From JANXUR01 sp038229415 (GTDB taxonomy: Bacteria; Acidobacteriota; Terriglobia; Terriglobales; Acidobacteriaceae), in contig JBBROM010000012.1 of assembly GCA_038229415.1 (NCBI GenBank), positions 60,375 through 124,374 of the forward strand: a DNA stretch of 64,000 nucleotides, read 5' to 3'. Position 1 is the first letter of the stretch. Every line of letters begins with the position of its first letter. Made by a program: the position numbers and the translations under genes. A model generated the notes under the pieces. That model worked only from the letters and a program-made list of their open reading frames with translations, made no database searches and was not told the origin of the DNA. Of this stretch, positions 46,097 through 54,182 are shown piece by piece.

Positions 46097-48748
46097 ATGC
46101 GCCCGCGCCACTCTGCACTTCTTTTCATAGCCATGCTGCTTGCGGCCCTGCCCTTGTTCGCCGAGCGTGAGCCGGTTCTCAAGCAGGCGGACGTCCCGCA
46201 TCCCTACTACTGGCGCGAGATGTATATTCCCCAGCTCACCACCGGCCCCAGCTCCGTCGCGTGGATGCCCGACAGCAAGACGCTCGTCTACTCCATGGCC
46301 GGATCGCTGTGGCGGCAGGAACTCGGCAGCGAGACCGCAACCGAACTCACCGCTGGCCCCGGCTACGACTATCAGCCCGACGTCTCGCCCGACGGCCGCT
46401 GGATCATCTACACCAAGTACAACGCCGACGCGCTCGAACTCTGGCTCTACGATGTGCAGGCCAAGCAAGCCCATGCGCTGACGACCACCGGCGCGGTGAA
46501 CGTCGAGCCGCGCTTTTCTCCCGACGGCAGCCGCATCGTATTCGTCTCCACCCAGTTCAATCGCAGATTCCACATTTTCACGGCTGACTTCGACGCGAAA
46601 GCTGGAGCGCTAAACAACATTCAACGTCTCACCGGAGAAACCCGTAGTCCGCTGCCCCGCTATTACTACAGCCAGTTCGACCATGAGATTAGCCCCAGTT
46701 GGTCGCCCGATGGCAAGGAGATCATCTTCATCAGCAACCGCGGCCACATCTACGGCACCGGCGGACTGTGGCGGATGAAGGCCGATCCCGGCGCGTTTTC
46801 CAGTAACGACCGTGGCGAAATGCGCGAACTGCATTACGAAGAGACCACCTGGAAGGCCCGCCCGGACTGGTCACGCGACGGTCGCCGCGTCATCTACGCC
46901 AGCTACAGCGGCCGCCAGTGGCACCAGCTCTGGATGATCTGGTCTGAAGGCGGCGACCCCCTGCCACTCACCTTCGGGGAATACGACAACGTCTCCCCGC
47001 GCTGGTCGCCCGACGCAAGACACGTGGCGTTCATAAGCAATCGCGAGGAAAACACTTCGTTGTGGACAGTGGATGTTCCAGGAGCTGGGGACAGCCAGGT
47101 TCAGGTTCGCAGGCGTCAATATCTACGTCCCATGGGGCATCTTTTGCTCACGATAAGTGGCGCTGAGCGCAGCAGTATACCTGCGCGAGTTTCCTTGACG
47201 GGCGAAGACGGACGCGCATATGGCGGAGGCGCCATGCATGCTGAGGATGGATTTGATCGCAAGCAACGGAGCTTCGAGGCACACTATTTCGAAATGCCAG
47301 AATTTAAGGAGGAGCCGCATGATATCGCTATTCGACTGCCCCTTGATGTCCCAGCGGGGATGCTTCGAATCGAAGCGGTCTTTGGATTCGAATATACCCC
47401 AGAGTCGAGATCGGTGCTCATTAAGCAGGGGCAAACTGCAAATGTAACTATAGAAATGCAGCCTCTTCACAGGCCCGTCCGCTTCGATGACTGGGTCAGT
47501 GGCGATGTTCATGTTCATATGAACTATGGCGGGACTTATCTAAATACTCCGGAACGCCTGCTGGGTCAGGCCGCGGCGGAAGACCTCTCCATTGTCAACA
47601 ATCTGGTGGTGAACAAGGAGCAGCGCTTTCCGGATGTCGCATCGCAGCAGGTCAACAATCGTTCCACGGGTGCAGTGCGTACCCGCATCTTTTCCGGCCA
47701 GGAATATCACACAAGCTATTGGGGACATATCGGGCTGATAGGTAAGCCCGGTCTCGTTCTTCCAGGGTTCTCGGCTTACCCCGGCACCGCGATGGGCAGC
47801 CTATACCCCATGAATGCCGATATTGCTGACTTGGCACACGAAAGAGGCGGGCTGGTTGGCTATGTTCATCCTTTTGACGAATTGCCAACTCCACCCAATG
47901 ATACAAGTCTAACCCACGAGTTGCCAGTGGATGCAGCTCTCGGCAAGATAGACTATCTGGAGGTACTCGGCTTTAGCGACCATAAGTCAACCGCAGAGAT
48001 TTGGTACAGGCTGCTGAATTGTGGATTTCATATCCCTGCAGCTGGCGGTACCGACGCCATGGCGAACTTCGCTTCGCTTCGCGGGCCTGTCGGTATGAAT
48101 CGAACCTATGTGGAGATGCTGGAGAGCAATAATAAGCGCAAGGACGAAAGCGTCAGGGGCAAGGGAGGCGAGCCGTCGCTGAACGATGCTCCTGCCGCAA
48201 TCTGGCTTAGCGGACTTAAGTCGGGTCACACCTTTGCCACCAATGGCCCGCTGCTTAGCTTCAAGCTTGGAAATCAAGGCATTGGTGGGCAACTTAGTCT
48301 TCCGGCACCCACTCCAGAGATGTCGGCGGAAGGAGGTGCCCACTTCTCTCTCTGGCTCCGCTCCATAGTTCCGGTAGACCACGCCCAGATCGTGTGCAAC
48401 GGCAAAGTTGCGAAATATCTGCCACTCTCCGGCGACGGCATGAAGTTAGACGCCCAGGGCACAATTCCTATCACGCAGAGCGGATGGTGCGTCTTCCGCG
48501 CCTGGGCCGATCATGCCGAGGATCCCGTGCTTGATAACTACCCCTACGCTACCACCAGCCCCATCTACTTCACCGTCGCGGACAAGCCCACGCAGTCCGC
48601 CGAAGATGCGCACTTTTTCATACAGTGGATCGACCGCCTCATCGCCAATGCTGACGCCAATCGCGACTACAATCTCCCGTGGGAAAAGGAGCACGTGATG
48701 GATGTGCTGCACCAAGCGCGCAAAGTGTACGAGGCGCAGACGAAGTAA
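46097..48748 (+). CDS. TolB-like propeller fused to CehA/McbA-type metallohydrolase
   Basis: 883 residues with a signal peptide ('LLFIAMLLAALPLFAE') and GGAGG 5 bases before the ATG. Residues about 30-340 are PD40/TolB-like propeller blades ('YDYQPDVSPDGRWIIYTKYN', 'VNVEPRFSPDGSRIVFVSTQ', 'RPDWSRDGRRVIYASYSG'). A linker beta domain follows. Residues about 465-760 are the CehA/McbA PHP-related metallohydrolase: 'VSGDVHVHMNYGG' (HxH), 'GGLVGYVHPFDEL', 'KIDYLEVLGFSDH' and 'FHIPAAGGTDAMAN' (Asp), with 'SGHTFATNGPLLSFKLG'. It is probably a periplasmic hydrolase of an ester, carbamate or phosphoester. Third-position GC drops sharply between roughly 47030 and 48430 compared with both ends, suggesting a recombined middle. 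Confidence 0.88.
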   Translation: MRPRHSALLFIAMLLAALPLFAEREPVLKQADVPHPYYWREMYIPQLTTGPSSVAWMPDSKTLVYSMAGSLWRQELGSETATELTAGPGYDYQPDVSPDGRWIIYTKYNADALELWLYDVQAKQAHALTTTGAVNVEPRFSPDGSRIVFVSTQFNRRFHIFTADFDAKAGALNNIQRLTGETRSPLPRYYYSQFDHEISPSWSPDGKEIIFISNRGHIYGTGGLWRMKADPGAFSSNDRGEMRELHYEETTWKARPDWSRDGRRVIYASYSGRQWHQLWMIWSEGGDPLPLTFGEYDNVSPRWSPDARHVAFISNREENTSLWTVDVPGAGDSQVQVRRRQYLRPMGHLLLTISGAERSSIPARVSLTGEDGRAYGGGAMHAEDGFDRKQRSFEAHYFEMPEFKEEPHDIAIRLPLDVPAGMLRIEAVFGFEYTPESRSVLIKQGQTANVTIEMQPLHRPVRFDDWVSGDVHVHMNYGGTYLNTPERLLGQAAAEDLSIVNNLVVNKEQRFPDVASQQVNNRSTGAVRTRIFSGQEYHTSYWGHIGLIGKPGLVLPGFSAYPGTAMGSLYPMNADIADLAHERGGLVGYVHPFDELPTPPNDTSLTHELPVDAALGKIDYLEVLGFSDHKSTAEIWYRLLNCGFHIPAAGGTDAMANFASLRGPVGMNRTYVEMLESNNKRKDESVRGKGGEPSLNDAPAAIWLSGLKSGHTFATNGPLLSFKLGNQGIGGQLSLPAPTPEMSAEGGAHFSLWLRSIVPVDHAQIVCNGKVAKYLPLSGDGMKLDAQGTIPITQSGWCVFRAWADHAEDPVLDNYPYATTSPIYFTVADKPTQSAEDAHFFIQWIDRLIANADANRDYNLPWEKEHVMDVLHQARKVYEAQTK

Positions 48749-48782
48749 CGCGTTAGGGCGCATCTCCTCGACCAGCTGGTGC

Positions 48783-48821
48783 CCCACTCTCATCCCGCGT
48801 AGTGTGCGGGATTAGGGTGGG
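48783..48821. repeat. REP-like palindrome, copy 1
   Basis: Two arms pair as 7 bp, one C-T mismatch and 8 bp (one G-T) around a 7-base loop. The outer arms read CCCACTCT and AGGGTGGG. The same layout occurs at 54129-54165 with different, compensating inner bases, so this is a repeat family and not a chance hairpin. It lies between convergent genes and may also terminate transcription. Confidence 0.75.
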
Positions 48822-48831
48822 CTTGCAAAAC

Positions 48832-49986
48832 CTACCGCGCCCCTTCCATCGCCAGCAACTTCTGCTTGCGCGGCGCACCCCAGCGATAGCCGCTCAATTC
48901 GCCATTGCCGCGCACCACGCGATGGCACGGAATCGCCACCGCCACCGGATTCGTCGCGCACACCCGAGCCACGGCACGAGCCTTGTGCGCATCGCCAAGC
49001 TTCTCAGCAATCTCGCCATACGACTGCGTCGTTCCCCTCGGAATCGTGCGTAAATGTTCCCACACTAGGCGCTGAAACGCGGTAGCGCGAATATCCAGGG
49101 GCAGCGATTTTGCAGAATCTCGCGTCGAGTCGTGCGAACCGCCGGCTTCTTCGTGCTTCATCTTCTCAATCAACATCGTCACGTAGCCGCGCAGTTCCAC
49201 ATCATCCCGCTTCCGTGCCGCAAATGGATACTCCCTCCGCACTCCATGTTCCAGTTCTTCGTCCGAATCGGCGAACTGCACCGCGCACACGCCCTTCGCC
49301 GTCGCCGCCACCAGCATTCGCCCAATTGGCGAAGCCGCCGTCGTATAGCGAATCACTTCAGCCACCGCGCCGCGCCGATACTTGTCGGGCGTCATGCCTA
49401 GCTGCCCGGCGGCATTCTCATACACCCGGCTCGACGACCCATATCCAGCGTCATACATAGCGCGAGTTACGCTCTGACCCGCGCGCAAATTTTCCTTGAA
49501 GCGCCGCAACCGACACTCGTCGGCATAAGCCTTCGGAGTAATCCCCAACACGCTCTTGAACCTGCGCTGCAAATGAAACGGACTCTGCCTGAACACCTCG
49601 CTCAACTGCGCGAGCGTCACAACTTCTTCTTCGTTGCGCTCGATGTAACGGCAGATGCGCGTAACCAGAGCGGCATGAGGATTCGAAGCCGCAATCCGCG
49701 GACGGCAGCGCAAGCAAGCGCGGAATCCAGCTTGCTCGGCGTCGGTGGGTGTCGCAAAGAAGCGCACGTTCTCACGCTTCGGTGGACGCGAAGCACAGGA
49801 CGGCTTGCAGTAAACGCCGGTGGTAACAACGGCATACACCAACGACGCGTCGCACGAGCGATCGCGGGAGGCTACCGCGGCCCAAGCCGCTGTAGCGTCA
49901 GTTGCGGGAGTCTGCGAACGCGGTCGTGTGGTCTTCGCCATCGCATTGAGTATGGCACTGGAAGTGGAGTTCGCCAAAGTCATCAT
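48832..49986 (-). CDS. ada: Ada: methylphosphotriester/O6-methylguanine DNA methyltransferase and AraC-type regulator
   Basis: 384 residues; two further in-frame ATGs (49983, 49941) are possible starts. N-terminal Ada domain: 'GVYCKPSCASRPPKRENVRF' and 'ACLRCRPR' give the four zinc Cys, the first being the phosphotriester acceptor. An AraC helix-turn-helix follows ('VVTLAQLSEVFRQSPFHLQR' and 'SVTRAMYDAGYGSSSRVYEN'). The C-terminal methyltransferase has the active Cys in 'AVAIPCHRVVRGNGELSGYR'. It repairs alkylated DNA and, once methylated, activates alkylation-response genes. It stands alone. No Shine-Dalgarno site is visible; a TAACAT lies 6 bases before the ATG. Linker sequences are rich in Ala, Arg and Ser. 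Confidence 0.95.
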   Translation of the reverse strand: MMTLANSTSSAILNAMAKTTRPRSQTPATDATAAWAAVASRDRSCDASLVYAVVTTGVYCKPSCASRPPKRENVRFFATPTDAEQAGFRACLRCRPRIAASNPHAALVTRICRYIERNEEEVVTLAQLSEVFRQSPFHLQRRFKSVLGITPKAYADECRLRRFKENLRAGQSVTRAMYDAGYGSSSRVYENAAGQLGMTPDKYRRGAVAEVIRYTTAASPIGRMLVAATAKGVCAVQFADSDEELEHGVRREYPFAARKRDDVELRGYVTMLIEKMKHEEAGGSHDSTRDSAKSLPLDIRATAFQRLVWEHLRTIPRGTTQSYGEIAEKLGDAHKARAVARVCATNPVAVAIPCHRVVRGNGELSGYRWGAPRKQKLLAMEGAR

Positions 49987-50081
49987 GTGGCGATGTTAGC
50001 GAGCGGCGTACATGACCGCCATCCGCTTCTTGCGCAGCAATTCAATTGCGCGCAACCGAACTGCGCCCGGCGTGCGCGTGT

Positions 50082-51278
50082 TTACCGCAGCGCCAGCGAA
50101 GCCTCAGCCGAAAAATCCGCCGCCGCAAAATCCTGCGCAAGAAACTTCGGATAAGCCGCCGCCGCGATCATCGCCGCATTATCAGTCGAGAGCGGACGCG
50201 AGGGAAAGAACACCGGCACGCCAACCGCGCCAGCTTTGCTTTCAAACTGTGCCCGCAGCGCTGAATTCGCCGCAACACCGCCAGTCACGAATAGCATCTG
50301 CGCTCCACACAGCTCGGCCGCAGTCAGCGTCTTCCGTACCAAATCTGCCACCATCGCGCGCTGGAACGACGCAATCAAGTCGAGCGTCGCCGCATCGCAA
50401 AGCGGCAGCACGTCTCCGCTGGTCGGCTTCACGATCCCAGCCAGCGCTCGCCGCCGGGCCTCGATCGCCATGTGCATTCCGTTCGTTTCCACATAACGCA
50501 GCACCGCCGTTTTGATGCCGCTGTATGAAAAATCTACGCGCGGCAGCGCGCTTTGTCCGGCGGGCGAGTTGTATTTCCGCGCGCCCTGCGGATTCCGGTC
50601 GGGATGCTTCAACTGTGCAAACGCAAACTTCACCGCCTTGGAGTCGCCATGCGCAGCCAGCGCATCAATCAGCGGCCCCCCGGGATAGCCCAGCCCCAAC
50701 AACTTCGCCACCTTGTCGAATGCTTCGCCCGCCGCGTCGTCGCGAGTGTGGCCGACGTTTTGATAAGTCCATCCGCGTGAGCCGAGTTCGTCGTCGGCAT
50801 GGGCGAGATACAGGTGCGTGTGCCCGCCCGAAACCACCAGCGCCAGCAGCGGGAAGCACAAGCCAGTAGCGCGTCCTTCTTCTCGTGCCCGCTGCTTTTC
50901 TTCAAGGAGCACGGCGTGAATGTGACCTTCAAGATGATTCACCGCGATCAGCGGCTTGTCTTCCGCGTACGCCAGCGCCTTGGCAAAACTCACACCGACG
51001 AGCAGCGCGCCAGCCAGCCCCGGCCCCTGCGTCACCGCAATCGCATCGAGCGAGCTGTACGTCTGCCCCGCCTGCTCCAGCGCCCGCCGCACCACTGGCA
51101 CAATCGCCCGCAGATGCTCACGCGACGCCAGTTCCGGCACCACGCCTCCAAAGGGCTGATGCGTGGCAAACTGCGAGAGCACGACGCTAGAAAGAATCTC
51201 CTCGCCCCCGCGCACCACGGCTGCAGCCGTCTCGTCGCACGAACTTTCAATACCGAGGATGATGGGCGAGGGATTCAT
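50082..51278 (-). CDS. tsaD: tRNA N6-adenosine threonylcarbamoyltransferase
   Basis: About 398 residues from the ATG at 51278 ('MNPSPIILGIESSCDETAAA'); an ATG ten codons earlier is possible. Landmarks: 'GGVVPELASREHLRAIVPVV', 'VTQGPGLAGALLVGVSFAKA', the metal-binding 'AVNHLEGHIHAVLL', 'VVSGGHTHLYLAHADDELG' and 'FVTGGVAANSALRAQFESKA'. It transfers threonylcarbamoyl to A37 of ANN-decoding tRNAs, with TsaB/TsaE/TsaC encoded elsewhere. It is about 50 residues longer than the E. coli protein, with inserts near 'EEKQRAREEGRATGL' and 'LKHPDRNPQGARKYNSPAGQ'. A repeat cluster lies just upstream (51301-51430). Confidence 0.96.
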   Translation of the reverse strand: MNPSPIILGIESSCDETAAAVVRGGEEILSSVVLSQFATHQPFGGVVPELASREHLRAIVPVVRRALEQAGQTYSSLDAIAVTQGPGLAGALLVGVSFAKALAYAEDKPLIAVNHLEGHIHAVLLEEKQRAREEGRATGLCFPLLALVVSGGHTHLYLAHADDELGSRGWTYQNVGHTRDDAAGEAFDKVAKLLGLGYPGGPLIDALAAHGDSKAVKFAFAQLKHPDRNPQGARKYNSPAGQSALPRVDFSYSGIKTAVLRYVETNGMHMAIEARRRALAGIVKPTSGDVLPLCDAATLDLIASFQRAMVADLVRKTLTAAELCGAQMLFVTGGVAANSALRAQFESKAGAVGVPVFFPSRPLSTDNAAMIAAAAYPKFLAQDFAAADFSAEASLALR

Positions 51279-51300
51279 GGTAGGGCTGACCTGATGGTAT

Positions 51301-51430
51301 GGTTTCAAGTTTCAGGTTTCAAGTTTCAGCTCGGTGGCACATTCAAGCCCGCTGTTGGCTTGAGTGGGGGCTTCACCGCCAAACCCGAACCCCTCCCCCA
51401 CTTGAAACCTGAAACCAGAAACCTGAAACT
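51301..51430. repeat. 14-base tandem repeat with inverted counterpart
   Basis: The unit GGTTTCAAGTTTCA occurs twice in tandem at 51301-51328. A near-perfect inverted version (ACTTGAAACCTGAAACC and related units) occupies 51400-51430. The arms could fold into a long hairpin with a loop of about 70 bases. It lies in the gap between tsaD and the gene at 51437 and may belong to a dispersed family of this genome. Confidence 0.75.
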
Positions 51431-51436
51431 GTATCT

Positions 51437-51697
51437 ATGTTTGCCCGCAAAATTCGCGTCGAGTACCCCGACCCCACCACCGGACATCTCCTGCCCGCTC
51501 CGCTCAAGTGGCTGGACAGCTTCGCCATGCGCAACTTCACCAACCACGCCGTCTTCGACGACACCCTCCCCCTCGCCGACGGATGCATAGAGATCGGCAG
51601 CAACGTCCCCCTCGACCGCCTAAAAGAGGCCATGGAAGACTGGTTCCGGAGGAAGAGCTACCTCGCCAAGGACGCCGCACTATTCGTGAGCGAGTGA
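51437..51697 (+). CDS. hypothetical protein
   Basis: 86 residues, not recognised. The composition looks coding. It reads 'MFARKIRVEYPDPTTGHLLP' then 'LKWLDSFAMRNFTNHAVFDD' and ends in an amphipathic helix 'DRLKEAMEDWFRRKSYLAKD' before 'ALFVSE'. No signal peptide or membrane segment is present. There is no clear ribosome-binding site; the inverted repeat cluster ends 6 bases before the ATG. The 'PLDRLKEAMEDWF' segment suggests a partner-binding helix, but no function is proposed. Confidence 0.6.
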   Translation: MFARKIRVEYPDPTTGHLLPAPLKWLDSFAMRNFTNHAVFDDTLPLADGCIEIGSNVPLDRLKEAMEDWFRRKSYLAKDAALFVSE

Positions 51698-51898
51698 GGC
51701 GACGCCAGGCTCCATGTGTGATGAAATGTATTTTTCATCTGTGCACTACCGCTCAGTATCGAAGTCCGCAAAAAAGATAGCATTGGATCGTTGAGCCGAG
51801 CAGAGGGTTTCACGCGTTCCCGTCGCAAATACAACGTGATGCACTTGCGGATCGTTTCTCCCCAAGAGAACCTGTCCGGGCTCAAAGAGAAGGCTACC

Positions 51899-52503
51899 GT
51901 GAAAAACCGCCGCCCGATTTCTGAACAATTTACAACACTGTTACTCCTGGCAACAATTGCTGTGTCGCTGCTCGCTCTTGCGGGTAGCGCACGCGCCCAG
52001 GAGGGGGCAGGCCCGGCACCAGTCAATCTGAAGACGGCCGGCCAGTACGCGATCCTCACAAAAACGGGTATTACCGACGTTCCAACTTCGGCAGTCACTG
52101 GAAACGTCGGAACCAGCCCAATTACCGGTGCAGCCGATCTCTTGACCTGCGTCGAAGTAACTGGCTAACACTTAGCCCCGGTCTTTACAACTGGACTACT
52201 GGCGTCCATGTACCAACCAACGTCACGATCTCAGGTGGGCCAAATGACGTTTGGATCTTCCAGATCGCCGGAAATCTAAAAGTGAGTAATGGCGTCTCTA
52301 TTCAATTAATTGGAGGCGCACAAGCCAAGAACATGTTCTGGCAAGTCGCCGGCTACGCCATGTTCGGAACGACATCTCATATTGAGGGAATTATCTTGTC
52401 GAAAACCATGGTCGCGATGCAGACGGGAGCCAGCATCAACGGCCGCCTCCTTGCGCAGACTGCAGTCACGCTACAGAGTAATGTTGTAACCAGCCCCAAG
52501 TAA
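51899..52503 (+). pseudogene. DUF3494 ice-binding-like protein, broken by an internal deletion
   Basis: A signal peptide ('TLLLLATIAVSLLALAGSAR') and the start of a DUF3494 domain ('VNLKTAGQYAILTKTGITDV', 'PTSAVTGNVGTSPITGAAD', 'LLTCVEVTG') run to a stop at 52166-52168. The domain resumes in another frame at 52165 with 'LTLSPGLYNWTTGVHVPTNV', 'SGGPNDVWIFQIAGNL', 'GGAQAKNMFWQVAGYAMFGT' and 'GASINGRLLAQTAVTLQSN', ending at 52503. In intact family members these two parts are separated by about 50-60 residues. Here that segment is missing, and the deletion is not a multiple of three. The likely joint is at GGC near 52163-52165. Proteins of this family bind ice or act as adhesins. The GTG at 51899 is the likely start. 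Not functional as read. Confidence 0.85.
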
Positions 52504-52518
52504 GCGCGCCGCTCGCCC

Positions 52519-52559
52519 GGGTGCCTCGCCCTCTGCGATTTTCAGAGGGTCGGGCACCT
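52519..52559. terminator. hairpin between DUF3494 pseudogene and metallothionein-like gene
   Basis: Arms of about 17 bases with two weak positions pair around a 7-base loop (52536-52542), just after the stop at 52503 and before the convergent stop at 52564. It probably terminates transcription from both sides. Confidence 0.65.
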
Positions 52560-52563
52560 CTGC

Positions 52564-52851
52564 TCATTCACCCTCGCGGTGAGGCGGCTGCTCGTCGCCG
52601 GGTTTGGGATCAATCAGGGTATGCCCTGGATCTTCCCCACGGGGCTTGTTAGGGCTACCAGAAACGGTTTTGGCTTCCATCGCGGCCTTCCGGCTCTCGG
52701 CTTGGTGCCGCACCGCATGGCACGCGGCATGGCCGCAAGCGCACTCTTTGCCAGCTTCCATGGTGCCTGCCTGGCAATTGTCACCGCAAAATTCGCTGCT
52801 GGGTATAGAAGTACAGTAGCAAGCCGCGTGCGCGCATTTCTTATCGTCCAT
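52564..52851 (-). CDS. metallothionein-like Cys-rich protein
   Basis: About 95 residues. The ATG at 52851 has GGGAGA 7 bases upstream, and the frame before it lacks a site. The first 45 residues hold nine Cys in pairs and triplets: 'KKCAHAACYC', 'SSEFCGDNCQAG' and 'GKECACGHAACHA', with His interspersed. This spacing is close to that of bacterial metallothioneins such as SmtA (recalled pattern KCAC...C.C, C...C, C.H..C). The remaining 50 residues are polar, rich in Pro, Lys and Glu, and probably disordered; such a tail is not typical. It would bind Zn, Cd or Cu in the cytoplasm. It is divergent from an ECF sigma factor gene across a 236-base gap with a palindrome at 52999-53014. Confidence 0.75.
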   Translation of the reverse strand: MDDKKCAHAACYCTSIPSSEFCGDNCQAGTMEAGKECACGHAACHAVRHQAESRKAAMEAKTVSGSPNKPRGEDPGHTLIDPKPGDEQPPHREGE

Positions 52852-52998
52852 AACATTCTCCCGTTCTTGGCTAGGTCTCGCTGCCAGCCCTGGACGAAGT
52901 GCATCCGCCAGAAAGGAAAATCGGCCGCTTTCCACTAGTCTATCTTCAGACTAGCCCGATCTCGAAAGGGAGTCACCCGGTAAACACCCCAAAACTTA

Positions 52999-53014
52999 AT
53001 CGGGAGTACCCGAT
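52999..53014. promoter_or_regulatory. operator-like palindrome in a divergent promoter region
   Basis: ATCGGG and CCCGAT arms flank a 4-base centre. The site lies between the metallothionein-like gene (start 52851) and the sigma factor gene (start 53088). A dimeric repressor or activator could bind it. Which regulator is unknown. Confidence 0.4.
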
Positions 53015-53087
53015 CAGACCGGAACTCGATTTCCCCCCTACAATATCCGCACCCGGTCATTCGTCTACATCCGTAGTTGAGTGATGA

Positions 53088-53714
53088 ATGATGAACAGCA
53101 CGGCCACAGTGGAGCGGATGGCACTCGAACGGCAACAGCGCGTGCAAAGCGACCAGCGCATATCCGACGTCGTGAAGCAGGAGCAGTCACGCCTGCGCAA
53201 CTTCATCCGCAGCCGTGTGCCCGACCCGCGCGACGCTGAGGACATTCTGCAGGAGGTCTTCTACGAACTCGTGGAAGCGAATCGCCGCCTGATGCCGATT
53301 GACCACCTCACCGGATGGCTGTTCCGCGTGGCGCGCAATCGCATCACCGACCTGTTTCGCAAGAAGCAGCCGGAAAACTTCAGCGACGTGGACGCAGACG
53401 ATGACGACGGCGAACGGCTGCGCTTTGAAGATCTACTGCCTTCGCCCGACGACGGCCCCGACGCGCTCTACGCTCGCAAGCTGATCTTTGACGCACTTGA
53501 AGTCGCTGTTGGTGAGTTACCCGAAGAGCAGCGGCAAGTCTTTCTCGCGCACGAGATTGAAGGCCGCAGCTTCAAGCAACTGGCCGACGAAACCGGAGTA
53601 AGCGTCAACACGCTGCTCTCGCGCAAGCGCTATGCCGTGCTGCATCTTCGCAAGCGCTTGCAAACGATTTACAACGAAACGTTTTACGAAGAGAAGACGT
53701 CGAGCCGAACCTGA
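53088..53714 (+). CDS. ECF-type sigma-70 family RNA polymerase sigma factor
   Basis: 208 residues; the adjacent ATG at 53091 is an equal start. Region 2 is 'KQEQSRLRNFIRSRVPDPRD', 'AEDILQEVFYELVEANRRL' and 'LTGWLFRVARNRITDLFRKK' (core-binding and -10 recognition). An acidic linker 'DADDDDGERLRFED' separates it from region 4: 'VGELPEEQRQVFLAHEIEGR' and 'SFKQLADETGVSVNTLLSRK' (-35 recognition). No anti-sigma gene with a zinc-binding HxxxCxxC motif follows. Instead a small two-TM protein gene lies 33 bases downstream and may take that role. Some relatives control envelope or metal stress, and the divergent metallothionein-like gene points the same way (inference). Confidence 0.93.
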   Translation: MMNSTATVERMALERQQRVQSDQRISDVVKQEQSRLRNFIRSRVPDPRDAEDILQEVFYELVEANRRLMPIDHLTGWLFRVARNRITDLFRKKQPENFSDVDADDDDGERLRFEDLLPSPDDGPDALYARKLIFDALEVAVGELPEEQRQVFLAHEIEGRSFKQLADETGVSVNTLLSRKRYAVLHLRKRLQTIYNETFYEEKTSSRT

Positions 53715-53747
53715 GTTACTAAGTCACAGAAAGCATGAGGCACTAAC

Positions 53748-54107
53748 ATGGCAATCAACATGAGAAAGCATTGGATATTCATTGCACCGGCGGCGATTCT
53801 GGGCATCACGCTGTTTATCTTCCTCGGCGGCGAGGCGGTGATGCACCTGTGGAATTGGCTGTTGCCGCCGTTGTTCGGCTGGGGCGTGCTCACCTTCTGG
53901 CAGGCGCTGGGCATACTGGCGCTCTGCCGCATCCTGTTTGGTGGATGGGGCCATGGCGGCAATAACCGCAAGGGGAGACGCTGGAAGGACAAGATGGAAG
54001 ATGGGTGCTTCCAGAAGATGACGCCCGAAGAACGAGAGAACTTCCGCGCGGCCATTAAGGCGAAGTGGGGTCACGGCCCATCCCCGAGCGAATCAGCCGG
54101 TCAGTGA
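53748..54107 (+). CDS. small membrane protein downstream of the sigma factor
   Basis: 119 residues. Two hydrophobic segments: 'WIFIAPAAILGITLFIFLGG' and 'FGWGVLTFWQALGILALCRI'. A basic, Gly-rich turn 'GGWGHGGNNRKGRRWKDKME' and a soluble tail with 'MTPEERENFRAAIKAKWG' follow. This tail is typical of small proteins co-encoded with ECF sigma factors in several phyla, and its HxxCx-free form argues against a classical zinc anti-sigma. It is probably in the sigma operon and could sequester or modulate the sigma factor. Role not established. Confidence 0.75.
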   Translation: MAINMRKHWIFIAPAAILGITLFIFLGGEAVMHLWNWLLPPLFGWGVLTFWQALGILALCRILFGGWGHGGNNRKGRRWKDKMEDGCFQKMTPEERENFRAAIKAKWGHGPSPSESAGQ

Positions 54108-54128
54108 AGTTAGAAGTTGCCTAGGTAC

Positions 54129-54165
54129 CCCACCCTCGTCCGCGTATTTTGCGGACTAGGGTGGG
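54129..54165. repeat. REP-like palindrome, copy 2
   Basis: A stem of 6 bp, one C-T mismatch and 8 bp closes a 7-base loop (54144-54150). The outer arms CCCACCCT/AGGGTGGG match the copy at 48783-48821 almost exactly, while the inner arms differ and still pair. It follows the stop at 54107 and may also terminate the sigma factor operon. Confidence 0.75.
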
Positions 54166-54182
54166 ATGCAGCATATACGTGC

